This document shows positions 46,235 to 55,626 of a DNA stretch of 64,000 nucleotides, in pieces. The stretch spans positions 1-64,000 of the forward strand of contig JAGWUV010000019.1 of assembly GCA_028875875.1 (NCBI GenBank), given 5' to 3'. Both the position numbers and the translations under genes were made by a program. The notes beneath the pieces were generated by a model, which saw only the letters and a list, made by a program, of their open reading frames with translations, was not told the DNA's origin and made no database searches. Numbering within the stretch: the stretch's first letter is position 1; each line of letters begins with the position of its first letter. The DNA is from Bacteroidota bacterium (GTDB taxonomy: Bacteria; Bacteroidota; Bacteroidia; Chitinophagales; Chitinophagaceae).

Positions 46235-47974
46235 TTATAAATTATGTTTCTTCATTTCATCAACAATGAATTCGCTTGTACGCATAGACAACGCAAGGAT
46301 CGTCCATGTGATATTCTTATCCGCCTGCGAAACAAACGGGCCACCATCTACGCAGAATAAGTTTTTACAATCATGTGCCTGGCACCATTTATTCAAAGCC
46401 GATGTTTTAGGATCATTACCCATCCGCACCGTTCCTGCTTCATGAATAATATTTCCCGGATTGGATAACCCGTAATTATTATGCGGACCATCATCATCTC
46501 CCCATGTTATTACAGCTCCCATTTCATGCATGATCTCACGAAATGTTTCTTTCATATGTTTCGCCTGCTTAATCTCATAATCACTCCATGAAGTATTAAA
46601 TCTCAAAACAGGAATGCCATATTTATCAACTGTACTCGGATCTATTTCGCAATAGCTATCCCTTCTCGCAATACCTTCGCCTCTTCCTGCCATACCCACA
46701 CTTGCCCCGTAAAAGAAACGGTAGTCTTCTTTCAGCGAAGCACCGTAACCTCCGGCCTCTTTCTTTTTCCCGTTCACTACATACTTACCATTCATGTTTT
46801 GCACGTTCCATCCAAAACCATAGGCTGGTTGTTCCATACCTCCCCAATATTCAATATGATAACCACGGGGGAAATCTAATTTTTTATTATCCAGCCACCA
46901 GGGTGTGTACACATGCATACCGCCCACCCCATCTTCGTTGTACCGTTTTCTTCCGAATAATTGTGGCAATACGCCACCAATTGCAGCACCTGTAGAATCG
47001 TGCAGGTATCTTCCCACTACATCGCTTGAATTGGCAAGTCCGTTAGGATGGCGCTGCGATTTGGAATTGAGCATTAAACGGGCACTCTCACAGGCACTGG
47101 CTGCCAGGATAACGGTTCTACCCATCACCTGGTATTCCTGCATATCAGTTTTATTGATATAAGAAACACCGGTAGCCAGCCCATCTTTATTGGTAAGCAC
47201 TTCACGGGCCATGGCTTGGGTAACAAGATCTACATTACCCGTTTCTAGTGCAGGTTTAATGAGTACGGATGAAGAAGAAAAATCGCCGTATATTTTACAG
47301 CTTCTGCCGCATTGACCACAGAAAAAACATTGTCCTCTTTCTTTGTTAACAGGTTTTGTTAAGATAGACAACCGGGAAGGTATAACAGGTATATTAATGC
47401 CAGTTGCTGCTTTTTTGATCATTAATTCATGCAACCTTGGTTTGGGGGGAGGAAGAAAAATACCATCCGGATCATTTGCCAATCCCTCGTTCGTTCCAAA
47501 TACACCAATCAGGCGATCAATCTTATCGTAATAAGGTTTGATGTCTTCATAACCTATTGGCCAATCATCTCCCAAACCATCGATACTTCTCCTTTTAAAA
47601 TCTTTTGGTCCAAAACGCAGTGATATTCTGCCCCAGTGATTGGTTCTCCCACCTACCATTCTGGCACGCCACCATTCCCACTTGGTATCATTGGCATGGG
47701 TGTAAGGCTCACCATCAATTTCCCATCCCCAGTAACAACCATCAAAATCGCCGAATGGCCTGAACTTGGTACTGGCGCCTCTTCTTGGAGACTCCCAGGG
47801 ATTTTTTAACTGGTTCGAATCTTTTGCCGGGTCAAAATCAGCTCCGGCCTCTAATAAACAAACTTTTAAACCGGCTTTGGCCAATACATAAGCGGCCATA
47901 CCGCCACCGGCTCCAGAGCCAACAATAACAGCATCGTACTGCTTGGGTTGCTTTTTAATTTGAAGATCTTCCAT
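46235..47974 (-). CDS. GMC-family FAD oxidoreductase (gluconate 2-dehydrogenase-like large subunit)
   Basis: A 579-residue flavoprotein. The FAD-binding motif is YDAVIVGSGAGGGMAAYVLA with LLEAGADF. It has the GGRTNHWGRISLRF region, a cysteine cluster FCGQCGRSCK, and the C-terminal GMC_oxred_C domain with HEAGTVRMG and the active-site His/Asn region. It oxidises a polyol or sugar acid in the periplasm and would pass electrons to the respiratory chain. Its partner subunit 3 follows on the same strand. A cytochrome c subunit, present in the three-subunit enzymes, is not in the window. The ATG at 47974 is preferred over TTG 47986. Confidence 0.88.
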   Translation of the reverse strand: MEDLQIKKQPKQYDAVIVGSGAGGGMAAYVLAKAGLKVCLLEAGADFDPAKDSNQLKNPWESPRRGASTKFRPFGDFDGCYWGWEIDGEPYTHANDTKWEWWRARMVGGRTNHWGRISLRFGPKDFKRRSIDGLGDDWPIGYEDIKPYYDKIDRLIGVFGTNEGLANDPDGIFLPPPKPRLHELMIKKAATGINIPVIPSRLSILTKPVNKERGQCFFCGQCGRSCKIYGDFSSSSVLIKPALETGNVDLVTQAMAREVLTNKDGLATGVSYINKTDMQEYQVMGRTVILAASACESARLMLNSKSQRHPNGLANSSDVVGRYLHDSTGAAIGGVLPQLFGRKRYNEDGVGGMHVYTPWWLDNKKLDFPRGYHIEYWGGMEQPAYGFGWNVQNMNGKYVVNGKKKEAGGYGASLKEDYRFFYGASVGMAGRGEGIARRDSYCEIDPSTVDKYGIPVLRFNTSWSDYEIKQAKHMKETFREIMHEMGAVITWGDDDGPHNNYGLSNPGNIIHEAGTVRMGNDPKTSALNKWCQAHDCKNLFCVDGGPFVSQADKNITWTILALSMRTSEFIVDEMKKHNL

Positions 47975-48070
47975 ATAGCCTTGCAAAATTCGTTAGATAA
48001 GCTATGAATGTATTAAATTTTGTAACGCCATTCTTTTCTTTTACAGATTAAAAAAACATGAATGAAATTA

Positions 48071-48103
48071 GTTGCATAACTAACCATTTTTTAATTAGCT
48101 TTG
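48071..48103 (+). promoter_or_regulatory. Probable promoter of the 3-hydroxyacyl-CoA dehydrogenase gene
   Basis: GTTG (48071-48074) and TAGCTTTG (48096-48103, perfect TAnnTTTG) are 21 bases apart. Transcription would start near 48110, giving a leader of about 18 bases before the ATG at 48128. Confidence 0.55.
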
Positions 48104-48127
48104 GTTTACTCAAAAACGCTTGTTTTT

Positions 48128-50506
48128 ATGAAACGAATCATTAAAAAAGTTGCGGTATTAGGGAGCGGAGTTATGGGCAGCCGCATTGCCTGTCATTTTG
48201 CTGGTACTGGCCTCCAGGTGTTGTTGCTGGACATGGTTACGAAAGGCGCTGAAGAAAGTACTAAACCAACCGAACGAAATAAGCTGGTAAACGATGCCTT
48301 GCAGGCAGCTGTTACAAGTAATCCTTCCCCGGTTTTTACCAAAGAGGTATTGAAACGCATCACTACCGGCAATTTTGATGATAACATGAAAGATATTGCC
48401 ACAGCAGACTGGATCATTGAGGTTGTGGTGGAACGACTGGACATTAAACAACTGGTGTATGAAAAAGTGGAGCAGTTTAGAAAACCGGGTACATTAATAA
48501 CTTCTAACACATCGGGCATTCCCATCCATCTTTTAAGTGAGGGAAGAAGTGAAGATTTTAAAAAACATTTTTGCGGAACACACTTCTTTAATCCGCCGCG
48601 ATACCTTAGGCTCTTGGAGATCATACCTACACCTGGCACCGATCCTGCGGTGATTGATTTTTTAATGCATTATGGTGACCTCTACCTGGGAAAAACTACT
48701 GTTTTATGTAAAGACACACCGGCATTCATTGCCAACCGTATTGGTGTTTTCAGCATCATGAGCATTTTTCATATCATGGAAAAAATGGGATTGACCATAG
48801 ATGAAATTGATGCTCTCACAGGGCCTATTATCGGGAGGCCCAAATCTGCCACTTTCCGAACTGCCGATGTGGTGGGCATAGATACCTTGGTGAAAGTTGC
48901 AAAAGGAGTTGCGGAGAACTGCCCTGATGATGAAGCAAGGGATATTTTTTCAATTCCTGCCTGGCTGGAAAAAATGGTAGCTAATAATTGGCTGGGTGAT
49001 AAAACAGGTCAGGGATTTTTCAAAAAAGAAAAAAGTAAAGACGGGAAGAAAGACATACAGGTACTTAACCTTTCCAATTTTGAATACGAACCCCGTAAAA
49101 AACCAAAGTTTGCAACTGTTGAAACTGCAAAACCAGTTGATGACCTGAGGCAAAAGTTAAAAGTGTTGGTAGCCGGAACAGATAAAGCTGGAGAATTTTA
49201 CCGCTCCTTTCATTATGCACTGTTTTCCTATATCTCTCACAGGATCCCGGAAATATCTGATGAACTGTACCGGGTGGATGATGCCATGAAAGCAGGCTTT
49301 GGCTGGGAGATCGGGGCATTTGAAACATGGGATGTATTAGGCCTTGCCAAAACAACGGAAGCCCTCAAAGCAGCAGGATATAGTGTTGCAGCATGGACGG
49401 AAGAAATGATCGCCAATGGTTTTACTTCTTTTTATAAGGTTGAAAATGGCAAACGCCTGTGCTATGATGTGGCTACCAAAAATTACAAAGCCATTCCGGG
49501 CGGAGACAATTTCATCATCTTACACAACCATGCAGACAAGCTTCTCTGGAAGAACAGTGCTTGCAAACTCTATGATATAGGAAACGATGTAGCCGGGCTG
49601 GAATGGAATACCAAAATGAACAGTATTGGCGGCGAAGTGCTGGAAGGCATTCAGAAATCAATCGCTATAGCTGAAGAAAAATTCAAAGGATTGGTAATTG
49701 CGAATGAAGGCGCCAACTTCAGTGCAGGCGCAAATGTTGGGATGATCTTCATGTATGCGATTGAACAGGATTATGATGAACTTGATATAGCTATTCGTAT
49801 GTTTCAGAATACCATGATGCGGGTACGGTATTCTTCTGTTCCGGTGGTTACAGCACCCCATGGCTTAACACTGGGTGGGGGTTGTGAGTTGAACCTGCAT
49901 GCAGATAAAGTTTGTGCAGCCGCTGAGACTTATATCGGATTGGTTGAATTGGGTGTAGGCTTAATTCCCGGCGGTGGTGGCACCAAAGAATTTGTACTTA
50001 GGGCCAGCGATGAGCTGCACAATGATGAACCGGAAACTATTACACTGAAAGACAGGTTCTTTTCAATTGCAACAGCAAAAGTAGCTACTTCTGCACACGA
50101 AGCTTTTGATATGGGCATACTTCGCAAAGGGCATGATGAAGTGGTAATGAATATTGAAAGAAGGATCGCAGAGGCTAAAAAGAGCGTTATTGAATTATTT
50201 GATGCCGGTTATGTTACACCGCAACAAAGAAAAGATATTAAAGTACTCGGCAAACTTGGCCTGGGTGCTATGCTTGCAGGCATCAATGGTATGTGGCGGG
50301 CAGGTTATGCAACAGACCACGATACCTTGGTTGCCCGAAAGCTTGCTTATGTAATGTGTGGAGGAGATTTAAGCGAACCAACTTTGGTTTCTGAACAATA
50401 TTTATTAGATTTGGAAAGGGAGGCTTTTTTAAGTTTATGTGGCGAAAGAAAAACGCTGGAAAGAATACAAAGTGTTTTAACCAGTGGAAGACCAATTCGT
50501 AATTAG
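48128..50506 (+). CDS. 3-hydroxyacyl-CoA dehydrogenase / enoyl-CoA hydratase fusion
   Basis: A 792-residue beta-oxidation enzyme. The NAD-binding domain comes first (KKVAVLGSGVMGSRIACHFA), then the 3HCDH C-terminal domain with GTHFFNPPRYLRLLEIIPT and DTPAFIANRIG. The crotonase domain follows at about residues 480-690, with the oxyanion-hole region NFSAGANVGM and HGLTLGGGCEL. This order is the reverse of E. coli FadB. It hydrates enoyl-CoA and oxidises the product to 3-oxoacyl-CoA. A thiolase and acyl-CoA dehydrogenase, often in the same operon, are missing here; a terminator follows. The ATG at 48128 fits; the longer frame starts at TTG. Confidence 0.93.
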   Translation: MKRIIKKVAVLGSGVMGSRIACHFAGTGLQVLLLDMVTKGAEESTKPTERNKLVNDALQAAVTSNPSPVFTKEVLKRITTGNFDDNMKDIATADWIIEVVVERLDIKQLVYEKVEQFRKPGTLITSNTSGIPIHLLSEGRSEDFKKHFCGTHFFNPPRYLRLLEIIPTPGTDPAVIDFLMHYGDLYLGKTTVLCKDTPAFIANRIGVFSIMSIFHIMEKMGLTIDEIDALTGPIIGRPKSATFRTADVVGIDTLVKVAKGVAENCPDDEARDIFSIPAWLEKMVANNWLGDKTGQGFFKKEKSKDGKKDIQVLNLSNFEYEPRKKPKFATVETAKPVDDLRQKLKVLVAGTDKAGEFYRSFHYALFSYISHRIPEISDELYRVDDAMKAGFGWEIGAFETWDVLGLAKTTEALKAAGYSVAAWTEEMIANGFTSFYKVENGKRLCYDVATKNYKAIPGGDNFIILHNHADKLLWKNSACKLYDIGNDVAGLEWNTKMNSIGGEVLEGIQKSIAIAEEKFKGLVIANEGANFSAGANVGMIFMYAIEQDYDELDIAIRMFQNTMMRVRYSSVPVVTAPHGLTLGGGCELNLHADKVCAAAETYIGLVELGVGLIPGGGGTKEFVLRASDELHNDEPETITLKDRFFSIATAKVATSAHEAFDMGILRKGHDEVVMNIERRIAEAKKSVIELFDAGYVTPQQRKDIKVLGKLGLGAMLAGINGMWRAGYATDHDTLVARKLAYVMCGGDLSEPTLVSEQYLLDLEREAFLSLCGERKTLERIQSVLTSGRPIRN

Positions 50507-50540
50507 TTTTTTATTCCTAATAAAGCACATGAGAAGGAAT

Positions 50541-50577
50541 GGCGTCGGGATTTTTCCCGGCGCTTTTTTATTTTTCT
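50541..50577 (+). terminator. Intrinsic terminator
   Basis: The stem GCGTCGGGA / TCCCGGCGC (one G-T pair) is followed by CTTTTTTATTTTT, 35 bases after the stop of the fusion gene. Confidence 0.9.
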
Positions 50578-50693
50578 AATCATACCAAACATTAACAGCT
50601 ACATCAGCCGAGAATAAAGTCAACGTTACAAAGGCACATACTTGCATATAAGAAAATTTGTTTCTATCTTATACGCTCACCAAAACCTTAGTT

Positions 50694-51230
50694 ATGAAAA
50701 GTTTACTCTTGCCTTGCCTGGGTATTTTATTATTCTCAGCCTGTAATAATAAACCAGCAGCAACAACACCTCCTAAAGACACCACTACTGCTTCCATTGA
50801 TCTACCGTATCCCATAAATTACAGTTCCGATTTCGAAATTGCAGATAAGAAATATGTGAAATCTGTTTTAGAACTATGGAAAGACTACCAGGATAACACC
50901 TTGCAAAACGGGTTAAGTAAATTTGCCGATACAGTTACCTTCAAAACAGCTTCCGGTACAGTAATCAAAAACACTAAAGATTCGGTTACTGCAATGGTAG
51001 CAGCACAACGCAGTAAGTTTTCATCGGTTGCACACAGTATAGACGTAGCACTTGCCCTGCACCCAAAAGGGAAAGACGAAATATGGGTTTGCGTTTGGGG
51101 TAAAGAAGTAGATGCAATGAAAGATGGAAAGAAAGATTCAGTACTATTAAATGAAAACTGGATGTTTGATAAAAATGGGAAAATTGCATATCTAGAACAA
51201 TATGCCGCCAAAGAGGTAGCAAAACACTAA
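50694..51230 (+). CDS. Lipoprotein with an NTF2/SnoaL-like domain
   Basis: A 178-residue predicted lipoprotein. The ATG at 50694 gives MKSLLLPCLGILLFSACNNK, with lipobox FSAC at the expected distance; the longer frame starts at TTG 50658. After a Thr/Pro-rich linker (about 20-45), a domain of about 125 residues includes YVKSVLELWKDYQDNTLQNG, then FADTVTF and a C-terminal ENWMFDKNGKIAYLEQY, the strand-and-helix order of NTF2-like proteins. The function is unknown. Confidence 0.72.
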   Translation: MKSLLLPCLGILLFSACNNKPAATTPPKDTTTASIDLPYPINYSSDFEIADKKYVKSVLELWKDYQDNTLQNGLSKFADTVTFKTASGTVIKNTKDSVTAMVAAQRSKFSSVAHSIDVALALHPKGKDEIWVCVWGKEVDAMKDGKKDSVLLNENWMFDKNGKIAYLEQYAAKEVAKH

Positions 51231-51249
51231 TCAGTAGGGGGAAAACCAG

Positions 51250-51287
51250 AAAACATTTTGGGAATTAATTTTCTCAAAATGTTTTTT
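51250..51287. terminator. Bidirectional intrinsic terminator
   Basis: AAAACATTTTG (51250-51260) pairs with CAAAATGTTTT (51275-51285), flanked by A and T tracts, between the convergent lipoprotein and exbD genes. The right side touches the exbD stop codon. Confidence 0.75.
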
Positions 51288-51690
51288 ATTTCACACCATT
51301 ATTATCTACTGCCATTACCGGCGTAGCACCCAGCTTCTTAATCACCTGCATTACTTTAATGGCTGTGCCAAGATGAGATGTACTATCGCCGTTAATTACT
51401 ACGGAAGGTTTATCGGTTTCTTTTGCCAGGAATTCTTTAAGCTCAAATTCCAGTTGTTCAAACGGAATGGCTTTTTGACCAATATAAATCTGCTGGTTCT
51501 TATCTACCGTGATCACCACGGTTTGTTTAGCCTTAGTATCGCTTTTCGCCTTTGGATTGGATACTTTGATCACATTAGGATTGGCCAGGGTAGATACAAT
51601 TAGAAAGAACAACAGAAGAATGAACAAAATATCATTCAATGCACCGGTATGCATTTCAGGATGTGCTCTTAATCTACTTCTTATGTTCAT
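51286..51690 (-). CDS. exbD: ExbD/TolR family biopolymer transport protein
   Basis: A 134-residue protein with a short cytoplasmic N-terminus, one membrane helix (LNDILFILLLFFLIVSTLA) that holds the conserved Asp near residue 20, and a periplasmic domain ending in VMQVIKKLGATPVMAVDN. With ExbB it forms a proton channel that energises TonB or a Tol-type partner. It lies 114 bases downstream of exbB on the same strand, with a repeat copy in between. Confidence 0.9.
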   Translation of the reverse strand: MNIRSRLRAHPEMHTGALNDILFILLLFFLIVSTLANPNVIKVSNPKAKSDTKAKQTVVITVDKNQQIYIGQKAIPFEQLEFELKEFLAKETDKPSVVINGDSTSHLGTAIKVMQVIKKLGATPVMAVDNNGVK

Positions 51691-51726
51691 TATAATTTAT
51701 TTCAAAAAGTTGAATGAAGCACCGCA

Positions 51727-51778
51727 GTACAAGAGTGCGACGCAACGATGTTTAATTTATATGCTACAGCCGGGTACC
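51727..51778 (+). repeat. Copy (b) of the two-box intergenic repeat, antisense to exbB-exbD
   Basis: Box 1 is GTACAAGAGTGCGACGCAAC (51727-51746), the consensus form; box 2 is GCCGGGTACC (51769-51778), 22 bases later. It is the only one of the six copies pointing against the neighbouring genes. Confidence 0.8.
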
Positions 51779-51804
51779 CTCTTACTAAAAAAATGCAGCA
51801 TTAT

Positions 51805-52509
51805 TTATCTTGTTGGCTCCTGCAGTACATCGATAAACTCTGCACTTGCTACTTCCATTTTATTGGCTGTTTTGTCGATCTGTGTACTTAAAAAATTATG
51901 ACCCACATATGCTATTAATCCAATGATCAAACCCGAAGCACTCGTTACCATTTTAGTGTAAATACCGCCTGCAATGGTGTTTAATGTATACTCGCCGGTG
52001 GAAGCAATGCCGTAAAACAATTGCACCATACCCACTATGGTTCCAAGAAAACCGAACATAGGGGCAATACCCGCAACGAGGGATAGAATATTCAAGTTAC
52101 GCTCCATTTTGTACATCTCCAGCTTTCCTACATTTTCCATGCTTTTTTCAATAGCATCGATGGGTTTACCAATACGCTGAATACCCTTGTCAATCATTCT
52201 TGCAACTGGATTATCCGTATTTTTTGCCAGGCTACGGGCTGCACTAATATTGCCGGTGATAATATTATCGCGTATGATACTCATGAAATTCGCTTCTATT
52301 TTAGAAGCTTTACTGATGGCCAGTAGTCGCTCAAAAAAAACAAACACAGTAGCTATAAGCAATACATACAGGGGATACATGATCCAGCCGCCCTTCTGCA
52401 ACAGATCCCACATAGAAATTTTTTCGGGCATCTGCGGTACAGCAGCCGCGGCTGCTTTATGAACTGTATCTGCAATAGTTGCAACCCCAGCCTGCAGTAT
52501 GTAAAACAT
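51805..52509 (-). CDS. exbB: ExbB/TolQ/MotA family proton channel protein
   Basis: A 234-residue inner-membrane protein with three membrane helices (about 40-60, 130-155, 170-195). The MotA/TolQ/ExbB signature is seen in SLVAGIAPMFGFLGTIVGMV and GGIYTKMVTSASGLIIGLIA. The cytoplasmic loop between helix 1 and 2 carries many charged residues. It assembles with ExbD. No tonB gene is adjacent. A terminator separates it from the SPFH gene upstream. Confidence 0.9.
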   Translation of the reverse strand: MFYILQAGVATIADTVHKAAAAAVPQMPEKISMWDLLQKGGWIMYPLYVLLIATVFVFFERLLAISKASKIEANFMSIIRDNIITGNISAARSLAKNTDNPVARMIDKGIQRIGKPIDAIEKSMENVGKLEMYKMERNLNILSLVAGIAPMFGFLGTIVGMVQLFYGIASTGEYTLNTIAGGIYTKMVTSASGLIIGLIAYVGHNFLSTQIDKTANKMEVASAEFIDVLQEPTR

Positions 52510-52548
52510 GAGTTTAAATTTTGTGATTGGCTAAATTACTGAATACGC

Positions 52549-52594
52549 AAAAGAACGGCCAGCCTGTGAATAAAATTGCATGACCGTTCTTTTT
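52549..52594 (-). terminator. Probable terminator of the SPFH protein gene
   Basis: AAAAGAACGG and CCGTTCTTTT pair across a 25-base loop with some further pairing. It is followed by T residues on the minus strand and lies about 35 bases after the SPFH stop codon. Confidence 0.65.
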
Positions 52595-52628
52595 TAGGAA
52601 AGCTTTTACACAAATGCGTGAAATTACC

Positions 52629-53567
52629 TTAGCTGTTAGTAAGGTTATTGTTTTTCATCTTCATCATCGCTATGATCTGTTGCATATTTTTTTCCATTCC
52701 TTCAGGACTGCCATCGAGGAAGATAACATTGCCTTTTCCTACTTCGGCAAAGTTTTTAATGGCTTCTGTCCACATGCTAAATAAAATTACATTAGTATCT
52801 AAATTAGCCTGTTTCATTTGTTCTGCCGCTTGGCTCATACCCCTTGCTACTTCTTCGCGGAACAATGCAACACCCTGGCCCCGCAAACGAGCAGCTTCTT
52901 TTTCTGCTTCGGCAGAAATTTTAATAGCATTACCTTCTGCTTCAGCAGCTTTTGTTTTAGTGATCAATAAAGCCTGGCCTTCATTTTCAGCAGCTGCTTT
53001 TAAATTATTGGAAGCCACTACTTTGCTCATACTCTCCATCACAGCCTGGTCGAAAGTGATATCATTAATCTGAAGATCCTGTAAATGATATCCCCAATCT
53101 TCAAGTGAATGATCTATCTGTTCTTTTACAAACTCAACAATTTCTCTTCTCAGCAATAAGATCTCTGCTTGTTTTTTTGTTGCCACAAATGCACGGATAG
53201 AACCTTCTACCGTTCTTACCAATGCCTGCATCAGGTCTTTATCACTGATAAATTTGAATGCTACTTTTTTGATGGTTTCTTCATCCGCATTCATTACCGA
53301 ATACAACAGCATGCTTTTGAAATACACATTGGCCTGATCGATAGTAACCGCCTGAAACTCTAATTCTACCGACCTATTTTGAATACTGATAGTGCGATAC
53401 ACATTCTCGATAATGGGTATCTTAAAATTTAAGCCGGGCCTTAAGATGCGTTGATATTTTCCAAACATCGTGATTACAGCAATATTGCCCTGGGTAACAG
53501 ATACCAATCCACTGAAAACAATAAAGGCAATGACTATCACCCACCAAAAATTGACTAAGAATTGCAT
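52629..53567 (-). CDS. SPFH/Band 7 (slipin-like) membrane protein
   Basis: A 312-residue protein with one N-terminal membrane helix (about 5-25) and an SPFH domain (MFGKYQRILRPGLNFKIPII through about residue 210). A coiled-coil, Ala/Glu-rich segment follows (AAENEGQALLITKTKAAEAE) and a C-terminal part predicted to help oligomerise. These proteins form ring scaffolds in membranes and often control protease activity; no NfeD-type partner is adjacent. Its gene lies downstream of pepT, 66 bases away. Confidence 0.88.
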   Translation of the reverse strand: MQFLVNFWWVIVIAFIVFSGLVSVTQGNIAVITMFGKYQRILRPGLNFKIPIIENVYRTISIQNRSVELEFQAVTIDQANVYFKSMLLYSVMNADEETIKKVAFKFISDKDLMQALVRTVEGSIRAFVATKKQAEILLLRREIVEFVKEQIDHSLEDWGYHLQDLQINDITFDQAVMESMSKVVASNNLKAAAENEGQALLITKTKAAEAEGNAIKISAEAEKEAARLRGQGVALFREEVARGMSQAAEQMKQANLDTNVILFSMWTEAIKNFAEVGKGNVIFLDGSPEGMEKNMQQIIAMMKMKNNNLTNS

Positions 53568-53633
53568 AAAACTATTTTTTAGAAAGGTAATGATTTGTTA
53601 TTCAAACACCCTCATTTTGCATTAAAATAATTT

Positions 53634-54878
53634 CTAACTTTTTTCTTCCCATACTTTTACCAGCGATACCAGCATGGTAACAGCCTGCTCCATATCTCTC
53701 ACACCAATCCACTCTTTTTTACTGTGTATCGCTTGCATTCCCGTAAATAAATTAGGACAGGGTAATCCCATAAAACTCAACCGGCTGCCATCTGTGCCGC
53801 CACGAATAGGCTCTTTGATACTTTTTAATCCGCAACGATCATAGGCCAGTTCTGCATATTGCACAACCTGCGGATGTTCGTCCAGCACTTCTTTCATATT
53901 ACGGTACTGTTCCTGCACTTCAAATTCAAAGTAAGCTTTGGGATGTTTTTCCATAACATTCATCACCAATGCTTTCAGTTGTTGCTCGTATACAGCAAGT
54001 TTTTTTGTTTCAAAATCTCGGATAATAAATTCGATCGTTGCTTTTTCGGTAATTCCATTTACACTCACCGGGTGAATAAACCCTTCTCTTCCTTCCGTTG
54101 TTTCAGGACTCAATTCTACCGGCAGCACAGCCAATATCTCACCTGCGATCTTCAAAGCATTTACCATTTTCCCTTTCGCCGTTCCGGGATGAGCAATCAC
54201 CCCATGAATGGTAAGCACCACACCATCTGCACTAAAGGTCTCATCTTCCAGCGTACCCAACTCACCACCATCCAATGTATACCCAAAATCAGCACCCAAT
54301 TTTTGCAGGTCAAGTTTTGCAGTTCCCCTTCCTACTTCTTCATCAGGTGTAAATAATATTTTGATCTCTCCATGTGGCACTTCAGGATGTGAGGTTAAAA
54401 AGTGAGCCATATCCATAATGATAGAAACACCTGCTTTATCATCGGCACCTAACAACGTAAGTCCGCTGGCCGTTATAATATCACTCCCAATATGTTTTTT
54501 TAGGTAAGGATATTCTTTTACACTTAACACCTGTGTAATATCATCCGGCAGTACAATATCTTCTCCATTATAATTTTTATGCAAGAGGGGTTTCACATTG
54601 GTTCCGCTGCAATCAGGAGCTGTATCAACATGACTGCAAAAACAGATCACCGGAACTTTTTTATCAATATTTGATGGGATGGTGGCATACACATAACCAT
54701 AGTCATCCATATGCGCATCTGTAATGCCCATAACTTTTAATTCATCCGCCAGAATTTGTGATAAGTTTTTTTGTTTCTCGGTAGAAGGAAATGTATCACT
54801 ATGAGGATCACTTTGTGTGTCCACCTGTACATACCTCATAAAACGTTCACTCACTGTAAATAAGTAATCTTTCAGCAT
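53634..54878 (-). CDS. pepT: Peptidase T (tripeptide aminopeptidase)
   Basis: A 414-residue cytosolic metallopeptidase of family M20. Metal-binding residues are in CFCSHVDTAPDCSG (His, Asp), TLLGADDKAGVS (bridging Asp) and FTPDEEVGRGTAKLD (catalytic Glu and metal Glu), and the dimerisation domain is at about 210-310. IRGGTDGSRLSFMGLPCPNL is the substrate-binding loop near the C-terminus. It removes the N-terminal residue from tripeptides. Size and motifs match PepT closely. Confidence 0.95.
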   Translation of the reverse strand: MLKDYLFTVSERFMRYVQVDTQSDPHSDTFPSTEKQKNLSQILADELKVMGITDAHMDDYGYVYATIPSNIDKKVPVICFCSHVDTAPDCSGTNVKPLLHKNYNGEDIVLPDDITQVLSVKEYPYLKKHIGSDIITASGLTLLGADDKAGVSIIMDMAHFLTSHPEVPHGEIKILFTPDEEVGRGTAKLDLQKLGADFGYTLDGGELGTLEDETFSADGVVLTIHGVIAHPGTAKGKMVNALKIAGEILAVLPVELSPETTEGREGFIHPVSVNGITEKATIEFIIRDFETKKLAVYEQQLKALVMNVMEKHPKAYFEFEVQEQYRNMKEVLDEHPQVVQYAELAYDRCGLKSIKEPIRGGTDGSRLSFMGLPCPNLFTGMQAIHSKKEWIGVRDMEQAVTMLVSLVKVWEEKS

Positions 54879-54925
54879 AATAGGTTCGCATTAAACGTAA
54901 ATAGTAATCACCAAAAATAACAACA

Positions 54926-54953
54926 ACGCCCCGATGAAATTTCACCGGGGCGC
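54926..54953 (-). terminator. Intrinsic terminator of the FKBP gene
   Basis: The stem CGCCCCG / CGGGGCG with inner pairing GAAATTTC is followed on the minus strand by GTTGTTGTTATTTTT, about 23 bases after the FKBP stop. Confidence 0.85.
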
Positions 54954-54976
54954 TATTATGATTATTTCATTTTAAA

Positions 54977-55432
54977 CTAAGGCATAATGATCAGCGGGCT
55001 ACCACCTTTAATCTCTACCAGTTCAAGATCAAATATGAGGTCTTTTCCTGCCAGCGGATGGTTAGCATCCAGTATAACCACTTCCTCTTTTACTTCTACG
55101 ATCACCACAGGAAAACTTTGTCCGGCACTATTGCTCATGCTCAGTTGCATTCCCACTTCAGGCGTCATATCTTCAGGGAAACGGTTACGTGGAAACTCCA
55201 TGATCATTTCTTCCTGTACCGGACCATACGCTTCCATAAAAGGAATATGAATTGTTTTTTTCTCCCCTACCGCCATACCTGTAACACCTTCATCAAATCC
55301 GGCGATCACCATGCCACCGCCCACTTCAAACTCAAGTGGTTCGCGGCCTGCAGACGAATCAAAGGTAGTACCATCTTCCAATTTTCCATGATAGTGGATT
55401 TTAATAGTATCACCTTTCTTAACTTGTTGCAT
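54977..55432 (-). CDS. FKBP-type peptidyl-prolyl isomerase, SlyD-like
   Basis: A 151-residue isomerase. The FKBP fold is split by an IF (insert-in-flap) domain as in SlyD: KGDTIKIHYHGKLEDGTTFD, then GMVIAGFDEGVTGMAVGEKK, and the insert (about 65-130) with EEMIMEFPRNRFPEDM, and finally HPLAGKDLIFDLELVEIK. The His-rich metal-binding tail of E. coli SlyD is absent. It has no signal peptide, so it acts on nascent or folding proteins in the cytoplasm. Confidence 0.92.
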   Translation of the reverse strand: MQQVKKGDTIKIHYHGKLEDGTTFDSSAGREPLEFEVGGGMVIAGFDEGVTGMAVGEKKTIHIPFMEAYGPVQEEMIMEFPRNRFPEDMTPEVGMQLSMSNSAGQSFPVVIVEVKEEVVILDANHPLAGKDLIFDLELVEIKGGSPLIIMP

Positions 55433-55458
55433 ACAATTTTTTTTAAGTAAAATAATTA

Positions 55459-55510
55459 AGTAACCGGCTTCTTATCTTTTCTCAGCACCTGTTGCGTCGC
55501 ACCCTTGTAC
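55459..55510 (-). repeat. Copy (d) of the two-box intergenic repeat, FKBP leader
   Basis: On the minus strand box 1 is GTACAAGGGTGCGACGCAAC (55491-55510); box 2 is GCCGGTTACT (55459-55468), 22 bases later. A possible promoter, TTG and TACTTTG 20 bases apart (55561-55590), lies upstream, so the element is likely within the transcribed leader. Confidence 0.75.
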
Positions 55511-55626
55511 AGAAGAATATCCCGCAGCAACCAATTAAAAACAACAGCCGATTAGGGTGCCAAAGTACGCCGATACTGCCAATTGCACAAGTTAAATTCA
55601 ATATCTTACAAGCCTAAATCACTGGT

